Both the position numbers and the translations under genes were made by a program. 52,496 bases of DNA from Boseongicola sp. SB0665_bin_10 (GTDB taxonomy: Bacteria > Pseudomonadota > Alphaproteobacteria > Rhodobacterales > Rhodobacteraceae), in assembly GCA_009838075.1 (NCBI GenBank), contig VXSG01000035.1, positions 1-52,496 on the forward strand. Direction: 5' to 3'. The notes beneath the pieces were generated by a model, which searched no databases, had not been told where the DNA came from, and was given only the letters and a program-made list of their open reading frames with translations. Position 1 is the first letter of the stretch; every line of letters begins with the position of its first letter. This document shows positions 1-7,176 of this stretch, in pieces.

Positions 1-41
1 CCTCCTGCTGATGTCATTTGCCGTTTTGATAGCAACTATCG

Positions 42-191
42 TTACAGAAGACTAGGTTCAAAGGTCACGGTCAGCGCACGGACCCGGGAAGGGTCAGGCG
101 CCATGATCACCGGGTCAATTCGAACCCGACCCGAAAACGAGTCTTCCGGCCCGGTCCGGGACGGGCGCGATCCGGCCTGCAGTATTTCCAT
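42..191 (-). pseudogene. Truncated cupin-domain protein (N-terminal part only)
   Basis: A 49-codon reading frame starts at an ATG at 191 with a strong AAGGAG ribosome binding site 6 bases upstream. It begins MEILQAGSRPSR and continues with SGRVRIDP, MAPDPSRVRA and VTFEP. This is the N-terminal region of small cupin proteins of the kind that continue with a His-rich beta-barrel after VTFEPGARTxWHTH. Here the homology ends after VTFEP, and the frame runs through SLL to a TAA at 42-44, so no metal-binding motif is left. The break lies near position 57, where the DNA turns AT-richer, which suggests a deletion or insertion boundary. Family recognition is by eye from the N-terminus only. Confidence 0.6.
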
Positions 192-325
192 GCGTTCACT
201 CCTTTCGACCGGGGCGTCGTCTCATTCGTTCGCCGTCGGCGGTGTTGAAACTGGCTGCCGGCAGGTTTACCACTTTGAGTGGATGGGCAAAACCCAACAC
301 AAGTACCGAATCCGCCACGGGGTTC

Positions 326-723
326 TCATGCCTTTGGCTTCCTGATCCCGTTCTTCTTCATCCAGTTCGCGGGATGGTCGGGCGCCGTCTTGTAGCGCCT
401 CGCGGCGAACTTCTTGGTCGAACCGCTCGCGAGCAGCGTCTCGATCTCGGGACGAAACGGATCAAGCTTGCTCTTGCCTGGCCTTGCGGCCGTCCGAGCG
501 GCTCTCCGGAGGCCTCCCTCGCCCAGAGCGCTTCCCTGGTCCTGGCCGCAAGGGGCTCGCGCCCGGTCTCGGCGGCCATTGAGAACGCCATGGCGACGAT
601 CCGGCTCTGGATCGATTCGTCGAGCCTCCAGGATCCCTTGATGGCGTAGACCCTGATGGCGGCATTCGCGGCGATGGACAGGATTTTCATGCATTCGAGC
701 ATCAAGCGCCCGAGGCAGGAGCC
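326..723 (-). pseudogene. Serine recombinase/resolvase, C-terminal half, frameshifted
   Basis: Reading leftwards from about 723, one frame encodes LGRLMLECMKILSIAA, RVYAIKGSWRLDESIQSRI, VAMAFSMAAE and REALWAREASGEPLGRPQG. This is the end of the catalytic domain of serine recombinases such as the Mpi-type invertases, with the long E-helix. Near 475-485 the homology moves to another frame, which reads PGKSKLDPFRPEIETLLASG, STKKFAARRYKTA and NWMKKNGIRKPKA before a stop at 326. That is the helix-turn-helix DNA-binding tail. The N-terminal catalytic serine region is absent and a one-base indel separates the two parts, so this is a dead gene. It marks a former mobile element between the cut cupin gene and alanine dehydrogenase. 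Confidence 0.75.
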
Positions 724-851
724 TGGCGGGCCAACGTCCATGTCCGGATCTGCGCCGGCGGGTGCGCAGCAATGCGCATTCCCACCGCGACCGGGGAACG
801 GAGGGTCGCAAGACCCCCGTCCACCCGGCCACATCCCGAGCGGTGCACCGG

Positions 852-1970
852 TCAGTGTGCGATTGCCTCCCTCGGATCGAAACACTCGTGGCCGAGACTC
901 TCCGCAACCGCAGCATGGGTGATCCGTCCGGCGTGGACGTTCAGTCCGCTCATCAGGTGCGGGTCGTCTCCCAGCGCCTTGCGCCAGCCCTTGTCGGCAA
1001 TCGCCAGCGTATGGGGCAGCGTGGCGTTGTTCAACGCCTGGGCCGAGGTGCGCGGCACGCCGCCCGGCATGTTGGCAACGCAATAGTGCACGACCTCGTC
1101 CACCACGTAGACCGGATCGTCGTGGGTCGTCGGGCGGGATGTCTCGAAGCAGCCGCCTTGATCGATCGCGACGTCGACAAGGACCGAGCCGGGCTTCATT
1201 CGGCTCACGAGTTCGGCGGACACCAGTTTCGGCGCCGCCGCGCCGGGAACCAAGACGCCGCCGATCACCAAGTCCGCCGCGATGCAGTGGCGCTCGATGG
1301 CATCGCGGGTCGAGAACACGGTGTTCAGCGGCCGCCCGAATTGCTGCCACAGCCGATTCAGCTGGCTGATGTTGCTGTCCAGCACCCATACGTCGGCACC
1401 CATGCCGAGCGCGATATGGATGGCGTGGGTTCCGACGACACCGCCGCCGATGATGACAACCTTGCCGGGATCGACGCCCGGCACGCCGCCCAGCAGTATG
1501 CCCAAGCCGTAATGGGTCTTCTCCAGGTAATACGCGCCTGCCTGGACCGACATGCGGCCAGCGACTTCCGACATTGGCGCCAGTAGCGGCAGGCCGCCGG
1601 ATGGCGAGGTGACGGTCTCGTAGGCGATGCAGGTCGCACCGCTGCTGAGCAGATCTTCGGTCTGATCCGGATCGGGCGCAAGATGCAGGTAGGTGAACAG
1701 GATCTGCCCCTGGCGAAGCATCGCGCGCTCCGGCGCCAGTGGCTCCTTCACCTTGACGATCATTTCGGCCTCGGCGAACACCTCGGCGGGCGATTCGGCG
1801 ATGGATGCCCCGGCCTCCTCGTAGTGTGCATCGGTCATGCCGATGGCCCCGCCGGCCCCGCTTTCCACGACGACACTGTGGCCGTGCGCGACGAGTTCGC
1901 GGACATTGCCGGGAATCAGCCCGACCCGGTATTCGTGTATTTTTGTTTCCTTGGGAACGCCAATGAGCAT
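852..1970 (-). CDS. ald: Alanine dehydrogenase
   Basis: This 372-residue protein has the usual length of L-alanine dehydrogenases, which interconvert alanine with pyruvate and ammonia using NAD. It starts [18 protein letters not shown], the family N-terminus with the substrate-binding arginine. VKVKEPL and FTYLHLAPD supply the conserved lysine and histidine. The Rossmann motif is [13 protein letters not shown], and [12 protein letters not shown] and [13 protein letters not shown] follow as in the family. I chose the ATG at 1970 because upstream sequence in frame has no family similarity; no strong ribosome binding site is visible. The gene stands alone on the minus strand between transposon relics. 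With the TRAP transporter and semialdehyde dehydrogenase further right it could recycle alanine formed by a pyruvate-dependent transaminase. Confidence 0.95.
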   Translation of the reverse strand: MLIGVPKETKIHEYRVGLIPGNVRELVAHGHSVVVESGAGGAIGMTDAHYEEAGASIAESPAEVFAEAEMIVKVKEPLAPERAMLRQGQILFTYLHLAPDPDQTEDLLSSGATCIAYETVTSPSGGLPLLAPMSEVAGRMSVQAGAYYLEKTHYGLGILLGGVPGVDPGKVVIIGGGVVGTHAIHIALGMGADVWVLDSNISQLNRLWQQFGRPLNTVFSTRDAIERHCIAADLVIGGVLVPGAAAPKLVSAELVSRMKPGSVLVDVAIDQGGCFETSRPTTHDDPVYVVDEVVHYCVANMPGGVPRTSAQALNNATLPHTLAIADKGWRKALGDDPHLMSGLNVHAGRITHAAVAESLGHECFDPREAIAH

Positions 1971-2338
1971 GTGAGCACCGTCTGGTGAACCGAGCGTGAC
2001 GCACGAGCCCATACGATGTTTTCCAGGCGCAGTAAACAGACAGGAATTCGCCGAAGTCGGAACCGGCAGGCCCAGGGAAACGACTGCCGGAAAGTGCCGT
2101 TTCCGAGACGGTACCGTTCGCGGAAAATGTGGTGTCAGTCCGAAGATTGCAAGCCGAAGCGGTTTTGGTTGCAGGTCACGATACCTGCCGTGCGATCGTC
2201 TCGTCGAACGCCGTGAAACCATTGGCAAGTCGGTTCCGGCAGCATCTGTGCTTGGCGTCTACCCCGATTTGGGGCGAAATCCGTGACTTTCGATCCTGCA
2301 TCGGAAAGTTGCACCTGATGCGTCCACGGGTCTGACTC
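1971..2338. other. Intergenic region upstream of ald
   Basis: About 370 bases lie between the ald start and the IS110 relic. Short open frames exist on both strands but none has recognisable family similarity or a good ribosome binding site. The region presumably carries the ald promoter. I could not single out a convincing -35/-10 pair or a regulator gene; the Lrp-type regulator often found beside ald is absent. Confidence 0.4.
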
Positions 2339-2720
2339 TCAACTTGGGCTCGGTTCCGGAGCGATGACCGCCCCGCTTCCGTCTTCGCGTAAGAGCACAT
2401 TGGCGAGAATGACCAACTTGCGCATGACCGCTGTCAGGGCGACCTTTTGCGCATTGCCCCTGCCGATCAACCGGTCGCAGAAGCCTTTCATGTCGGGATT
2501 GCGATAGAATCCGGAGGTTGCGGCCACGAAAAGGGTGCCGCTCGGCAGCATGCGCCCGCCAGTGACGCATCCCTGTCCCGTTCGCTTCCCGCTGTCATCG
2601 GGATGCGGTGCGAGGCCGGCGAGGGCCGCTGCGGGGCAGAATCCCGTGCCAAGCCCGTGAGGCCGTGACACCAGGGGACCACCAAGGTCCGTGGGGTCAC
2701 GTGGCTGACGGGCCGTGATT
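2339..2720 (-). pseudogene. IS110-family transposase remnant (C-terminal part)
   Basis: The minus-strand translation contains AAALAGLAPHPDDSGKRTG, CVTGGRM, NPDMKGFCDRLIGRGNAQK, VALTAVMRKLVILAN and VLLRED. This is the conserved C-terminal (Transposase_20-type) region of IS110-family transposases, normally IAALAGLAPxxxDSGxxRGxR followed by GGR and VALxAxMRKLLxxLN. Upstream of about 2720 the similarity breaks down, so the N-terminal DEDD catalytic part is missing and the element cannot move by itself. No terminal repeats were recognised. It sits between ald and an orphan antitoxin. Confidence 0.75.
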
Positions 2721-2938
2721 CCCGTCCATGCAGACCGCGCTTGAACGTCTGCATCCGGCACGGTCTCAGACTCCCCGTTCTGGTGGGTTCCGCAGGTCTT
2801 GGCGGTTCCCCTGCCGTGATGCGCAATGCAATTCAGTCCAATCGATGAGCAGAGATCCAGGTTCTTCCTGAACGGGCGTGACAATTGGGTCCTGCAATCT
2901 CGTGCGTGCATGTCACTGCAAATGCACAAGGAGATGAC

Positions 2939-3124
2939 ATGCCACGGCCCCGTCACCGCGGGCCATCGTCTCCGCGTCAGGCCAAACTCTTCCGAAACGA
3001 CAAGAGCCAGGCGGCACGCATGCCAGCTGACTTCGCTTTGCCGGGCGACCGCGTGATGACCAATCTGCATGGTGATCGTCTCATCATCGAACCTCTTCAA
3101 CATCACCCCCGATCGCGCATTTGA
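2939..3124 (+). CDS. Orphan AbrB/MazE-type (VapB-like) antitoxin
   Basis: A 61-residue frame begins at an ATG at 2939 with an excellent AAGGAG ribosome binding site about 5 bases upstream. The core reads RQAKLFRNDKSQAARMPADF and then GDRVMTNLHGDRLIIEP. This matches the swapped-hairpin DNA-binding fold of SpoVT/AbrB antitoxins of VapBC systems (typically AKLFxNGRSQAVRLPxEF...VxIxxxGDxxILEP). The protein stops soon after the fold, at LQHHPRSRI, so the toxin-binding tail looks shortened. No PIN-domain toxin follows; the next gene is a convergent usp 73 bases away. It may be a relic, a solitary antitoxin or a DNA-binding protein. It was easy to miss because of its size. Confidence 0.6.
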   Translation: MPRPRHRGPSSPRQAKLFRNDKSQAARMPADFALPGDRVMTNLHGDRLIIEPLQHHPRSRI

Positions 3125-3196
3125 GACGGTGAACGAATTCTTTCGATCCCGGCGTCAAGTCCCGCACGAGCCACCAAAGGGAGCCCCCGCAGCGGC

Positions 3197-3601
3197 TTAG
3201 CGCAGAACGACCACGGCGCACTCGGCGTGGCGAACGACGCGGGCCGCCGTTGATCCCAGTAACAGGTGCGACAAACCGGGCCGGTGCGACGACACCACTA
3301 TGCAGTCCGTCCCATGCTTGCCGGCCCAATCGAGAATGGTGTTCGTCGGGTGCCCGGAAAGAACTTGAACGTCGACATCATCGCCGGAGATTTCTGCCTT
3401 GATCATGGAGGCCTGGTCCGACCGGCTTTTTTCCATCTGATCGGCAGGAAAGTAGGACCCGACATATGATGGCAGTTCTTCCAGCACCGAAAGTACGGTG
3501 ATCTTTCCGCCATCGGCCAGAAGGCGGCGCGCGGCGTCAAGGGATTTCGTGTAGGCTTCGACGTGACCAGGGGCAACGGCGACGAGAACGTGAATGTACA
3601 T
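3197..3601 (-). CDS. Universal stress protein (UspA family), TRAP-associated
   Basis: This 134-residue UspA-fold protein starts MYIHVLVAVAPGHVEAY from an ATG at 3601 with a GGAGGTT ribosome binding site. It ends with DCIVVSSHRPGLSHLLLGST followed by ARVVRHAECAVVVLR. That is the nucleotide-binding G-x2-G-x9-G-S signature and C-terminal strand of ATP-binding Usp proteins. It is the last gene of the leftward unit dctQ-dctP-dctM-usp, about 110 bases after dctM. In Halomonas elongata the ectoine TRAP transporter TeaABC is followed by a Usp protein, TeaD, that modulates transport. By position this gene may do the same, but that is inference. Confidence 0.9.
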   Translation of the reverse strand: MYIHVLVAVAPGHVEAYTKSLDAARRLLADGGKITVLSVLEELPSYVGSYFPADQMEKSRSDQASMIKAEISGDDVDVQVLSGHPTNTILDWAGKHGTDCIVVSSHRPGLSHLLLGSTAARVVRHAECAVVVLR

Positions 3602-3712
3602 CTGAACCTCCGGGTTCTTTCGAGTGAAGGGCGCGTGCCAAGCGACCAAGGCCGCGCCGGATCATTTGGCTGGCAACCGGGGTGGCAAGAAGACGCGCCG
3701 ATGGCGCCGGAC

Positions 3713-5020
3713 TCACTTCAGCGCATAGGGCAGCCAAGTGGCGATTGCCGGGAAGAGGAAAACCAGCAGCAGGCCGAAGATCTGGATCACCACAAACGGG
3801 CCAACTGAATTGTAGACGTCTCCCATGCTGACATCACTGGGCAGGACGCCCTTGATCCAGAACAGCACGAAGCCGAAGGGTGGCGTCAGGTAGGCAATCT
3901 GGATGTTCACGATGAAAAGGGCGCCAAACCACAGCTTGTCGATCCCCAACTCGTCGATGATTGGAATGAACAGAGGCGTGCAGAGCAGGATGATCGCCCA
4001 ATCATCCATCACCATGCCCAGCACCAGAATGATCAGCATCATCATCAGCAGGATGCCGGTGCCACCCCCGGGCATGGACAGCACGAGGCTGGTCAGCAAG
4101 TCCTGGCTGCCCATGGAGTTGAAGACGTTGAGGTAGACGGTTGCACCGATCAGTATCCACAGGCCCATGCCGGACAGCTTGATCGTGGAGACGAGCGAAT
4201 CGACCAGCACCTCCCTGGTGAGACGCCCGTAGGCCAGGTTGATGAGGAAGGCGCCCGTCGCCCCAAAGGCCGCAGCCTCCGCCGGCGTTGCGATGCCGCC
4301 CCAGATCACGCCGAGCACGATGGCGATCAACAGGGCGAACGGCCAAATGCTGAAGACGGCCATGAATTTTTCCTGGCGCGTGAATTTTTGGTCCGCCGGA
4401 AGGGCGGGGCCCAGGTGGGGCTGCATCCGACACCGAACACCGATGTATATGACGTAGAAGGTTGCCAGCATCAGACCGGGAACAACCCCTGCCATGAACA
4501 GGTCACCGATCGAAACCTTGGCCAGCAGCCCGTAGAAGATGAACGGCACGCTGGGTGGGATCAATGCGCCGAGCGCACCGCCCGCCGCGATTGAACCGAT
4601 CGCAATCGAACGGTCATAATTGTAGCGCACCATGGAAGGATAGGCGATTTGGCCCATTGTCGTCGTGGCGGGAGGCGTGATGCCGGTCACGGCGGCAAAG
4701 ACCGTGCAAACCTGGACCGTGCCCATGGCCAGGCCACCGTGAATGTGCCCGATCAACTTGTAGACCGCGTCGTAGGCGGCCTCGGCCACGCCCGAAAACC
4801 GTATGAGAGACCCCATGAACAGAAACAGCGGCACCGTCACAAGCACCGAATTCCAGGGTGTCGAATAGAAGGCGCTGGGAACGGAAAGCAATGCGCGCGG
4901 CTCAAGGATCATGGCGAACAGAACCGCCGTCCCGCCAAGCCCGAACGCAACGGGCAACCCCATGAAGAGGAAGATGAACAGCACGATGAAATAGAGGGCA
5001 GTGATCAGTTCGAGGCTCAT
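3713..5020 (-). CDS. TRAP transporter large membrane subunit (DctM family)
   Basis: This 435-residue hydrophobic protein has the length and multi-helix pattern of DctM. It shows MSLELITALYFIVLFIFLF at the start, GLPVAFGLGG, a conserved AVTGITPPATTTMGQIAYP stretch, GALIPPSVPFIFYG, and a C-terminal LTPPFGFVLFWIKGV segment. These belong to the DctM/IT-superfamily fold, which moves organic anions across the inner membrane with a sodium gradient. The start at 5020 (ATG) gives the standard N-terminus; its ribosome binding site is weak. It lies downstream of dctP with a 158-base gap containing a perfect stem-loop. The substrate cannot be read from this subunit. Confidence 0.95.
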   Translation of the reverse strand: MSLELITALYFIVLFIFLFMGLPVAFGLGGTAVLFAMILEPRALLSVPSAFYSTPWNSVLVTVPLFLFMGSLIRFSGVAEAAYDAVYKLIGHIHGGLAMGTVQVCTVFAAVTGITPPATTTMGQIAYPSMVRYNYDRSIAIGSIAAGGALGALIPPSVPFIFYGLLAKVSIGDLFMAGVVPGLMLATFYVIYIGVRCRMQPHLGPALPADQKFTRQEKFMAVFSIWPFALLIAIVLGVIWGGIATPAEAAAFGATGAFLINLAYGRLTREVLVDSLVSTIKLSGMGLWILIGATVYLNVFNSMGSQDLLTSLVLSMPGGGTGILLMMMLIILVLGMVMDDWAIILLCTPLFIPIIDELGIDKLWFGALFIVNIQIAYLTPPFGFVLFWIKGVLPSDVSMGDVYNSVGPFVVIQIFGLLLVFLFPAIATWLPYALK

Positions 5021-5113
5021 GTTTTCCGGTCCCGTGTCCTTTTGCTGTCTTCGGCCCGAGGCCGAAACCAGGGCGCCAGCAACCTGATCGGCACAGCTCC
5101 GCCCCTCGGGGTT

Positions 5114-5138
5114 CCATTGGCCCGGATCGGGCCAATGG
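5114..5138 (-). promoter_or_regulatory. Perfect 11-bp stem-loop between dctP and dctM
   Basis: Positions 5114-5124 and 5128-5138 are perfect inverted repeats (CCATTGGCCCG / CGGGCCAATGG) with a 3-base loop. They lie in the gap between the dctP stop and the dctM start on the same transcript. No T-run follows, so it is less likely to be a full terminator than an mRNA-stabilising or partially terminating element. Such an element would let the periplasmic binding protein be made in excess over the membrane subunit. The hairpin is seen directly; its role is inference. Confidence 0.6.
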
Positions 5139-5178
5139 ACTTGGCAAACTCAGCGATCAGACCGCCAAGCGCGCCGGA

Positions 5179-6228
5179 TCAGTTGCCGGCGGCCTTGTCT
5201 TCCATGAACCTCTTGTAGATCTCGACGCCCTTGGCGTTGCCAGCGGACGCCGCAGCGACCTGCGGCCAGACTTCAGCGATGGATTTCGCGCGCATCCGCG
5301 CGATTTCCTCATCGGAGAATTCAATCACCTCGCCACCGGCGTCGCGCAGGATCTGAAGAGCTTCCTCAACACCGTCAGCATGCAACTTGCTGGTCAGGAA
5401 ATACGTCTCCTCGAAGACGCCTTCGATCTGCTCGCGCTGCCAGTCGGTCAAGGCGTTCCAGCTTTGCAGGTTGACAAAGATCTCCTGGTGCTGCGCAGGG
5501 TTCCATCCCGGCATGATCGCGTAGTTGATCACTTCCTGAAACGACATGTCGTCGATGCCGCCCGTGTCCCAATACGTGCCGTCAATGGTGCCCAGCTTGA
5601 TGGCGGTGTAGATTTCGCCGGCGTTCATGGAAACCGGCGCGCCGCCCATGGTCGAGTGAAAGATGGCCTGCGGGCCGCCCGCGCGCATTTTCTTGCCATC
5701 CAAGTCCTCTAGTCTTTCCACCCGGAAAGTGGTGAACATGGCGTTCGGACCCTGGTTCGTCCAACCGACCCAATGCAGGTTGCGCGCATTGGCAGCCGCT
5801 TGCACGATGTCGCCGACGCGATAGTCGGGGTTGCCCCACATCACTTCCCAGGCTTCCCCGGTGTTGTTGGCGCCCATGGCCATGCCAAAGGCCAGCATGC
5901 CCTCGGGCATGTCGCCGCCGTAGACAGACCCCCAGCCCGCGTAACCGTCGGTCAGCCCTGCGGCAGCGGCGCCGAAGGCTTCTGCGCCGCTGATCAGCGC
6001 GCCTGCCGGCTCCACGCGGATCTTGACGGTGCCTTGGGTGGCCTTTTCAACCGCTTCGACCCAAGGGATCACACCGTTGTCCCAGCCTGCATCGGTCTGG
6101 TCAAACGCGGGTTGGAAAGTCCATTCGGTCACGGTGTCCGGCGGACCATCCTGTGCCACAGCCATGCTGCCGGATACGGCAACGGCCCCGGCCCACAGCG
6201 TGGTTTGCAGCATTCTGGTATGTTTCAT
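5179..6228 (-). CDS. TRAP transporter substrate-binding protein (DctP family)
   Basis: This 349-residue periplasmic protein starts at the ATG at 6228 with an AGGAGG ribosome binding site. A Sec signal peptide (MKHTRMLQTTLWAGAVAVSG then SMAVAQ) leads into a DctP fold. The motif LEDLDGKKMRAGGPQ holds the arginine that DctP proteins use to bind a carboxylate. MNAGEIYTAIKLGTIDG is the conserved helix that follows in most P-subunits. The substrate is not obvious. Neighbouring alanine dehydrogenase, MocR regulator and semialdehyde dehydrogenase suggest a small acid or amino acid (taurine-, beta-alanine- or keto-acid-like), but this is inference. It lies between dctQ and dctM, an unusual Q-P-M order compared with the common P-Q-M. 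Confidence 0.93.
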   Translation of the reverse strand: MKHTRMLQTTLWAGAVAVSGSMAVAQDGPPDTVTEWTFQPAFDQTDAGWDNGVIPWVEAVEKATQGTVKIRVEPAGALISGAEAFGAAAAGLTDGYAGWGSVYGGDMPEGMLAFGMAMGANNTGEAWEVMWGNPDYRVGDIVQAAANARNLHWVGWTNQGPNAMFTTFRVERLEDLDGKKMRAGGPQAIFHSTMGGAPVSMNAGEIYTAIKLGTIDGTYWDTGGIDDMSFQEVINYAIMPGWNPAQHQEIFVNLQSWNALTDWQREQIEGVFEETYFLTSKLHADGVEEALQILRDAGGEVIEFSDEEIARMRAKSIAEVWPQVAAASAGNAKGVEIYKRFMEDKAAGN

Positions 6229-6300
6229 TTTTTCCTCCTGGTTCATTGGGCATTCACTAGTCGAACGAAGATGATCCGCGACGGCTTTCAAGACCGCCCG

Positions 6301-6798
6301 TCAGCGGCCAAGAGCGGTTCGAATGTCCTGAATTAGGTGCTTGATCACGATCAGGAGCACGAGTGCCCCACTGATCGGGATCGCGAACTTGATAGGGTAA
6401 ATCGGGATGGGAACAGCGGTTGGCGTCCTTTGATTGAGCATCGCCGACAAGGATGCCGCCTCGTAGCCCTTCCAGATCAGCACGACCAGGAACAGGATCG
6501 CGATGGGCGCCGTCAAGATGTCGAGAATGGCCTTTGTGCGATCCCTGGCATTGGCATAGAACAGGTCGAGCTTCACGAAACTCTTGTGCTGCAACGAATA
6601 CACCCCGCCGACACAGGCCAGTATGACCATGGCGGCCTGCAACGTTGTCCCGATCCACTGAGACGGCTGGTTCATGACGTAGCGCAGGAACACGTCAGAA
6701 ACGCCGAATGCCATGCAGTACAGGATCAACAGCCAGCCGATCCATCCAAAAACCTCTGAAATCCAGTGTGTCAGCGTCTCCAGTCCCCGGGTCACCAA
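6301..6798 (-). CDS. TRAP transporter small membrane subunit (DctQ family)
   Basis: This protein of about 165 residues has four predicted membrane helices: ISEVFGWIGWLLILYCM, the region around LQAAMVILACVGG, ILTAPIAILFLVVLIW and FAIPISGALVLLIVI. It carries the DctQ hallmarks FGVSDVFLRYVMNQP and KSFVKLDLFY. DctQ forms the membrane complex with DctM. The start is either TTG at 6798 or the adjacent GTG at 6795; an AAGGA lies 6-9 bases upstream and there is no in-frame ATG close by. It is the first gene of the leftward dctQ-dctP-dctM-usp unit, with a 72-base gap before dctP. Confidence 0.9.
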   Translation of the reverse strand: MVTRGLETLTHWISEVFGWIGWLLILYCMAFGVSDVFLRYVMNQPSQWIGTTLQAAMVILACVGGVYSLQHKSFVKLDLFYANARDRTKAILDILTAPIAILFLVVLIWKGYEAASLSAMLNQRTPTAVPIPIYPIKFAIPISGALVLLIVIKHLIQDIRTALGR

Positions 6799-7176
6799 AT
6801 CGTGTCCTTTCTCATTCTGACCTCTGCCTCACGCCAAGGGCTCGTCATGCGTCAAATGACAAAATTCATGCAATCAGAAGCGGGTCTTTCCCGTCCCGCC
6901 TCCCGCAGTGACGTGCAGCACCTGATGTGGCGTGACGCTGCCTCTCGCCTTGCCTGATCGCGCTTCGATGCAAAGCGGGAGATCTAGAAGGGCAGGAAAC
7001 GCTGCGGTATGCGGAATCACCCCCGAAAACTTCACGTGGAGGCGGGCTGCTGAATTGAGCCGTTTTGCCTCTGTCCATGTTGACCAACCAAAGACTAGGG
7101 CGTCGGACAGGACTAGGTACAGTTTGCGAAATTCGTGGGTGCAGAGTTTCGGGCGCAAGTCTCTCCATGCCCGAGA
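6799..7176 (-). promoter_or_regulatory. Promoter region of TRAP operon with direct repeats
   Basis: This gap of about 380 bases lies between the mocR 3' end and dctQ. It contains two GACTAGG repeats (7093-7099 and 7111-7117) 18 bases apart. The second runs into AGGTACAG (7115-7122). The same AGGTACAG 8-mer occurs upstream of the semialdehyde dehydrogenase at 10393-10400. MocR-type regulators usually bind spaced direct repeats, so this is a plausible operator. No coding sequence of recognisable family is present in the gap. Confidence 0.4.

Noticed and set aside
358-2004. A 548-codon minus-strand open frame overlapping ald and the recombinase relic
   Set aside because: Most of it is an arginine-rich shadow of ald in another frame. 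Only its last part (about 480-723) carries real recombinase similarity, which is listed separately.
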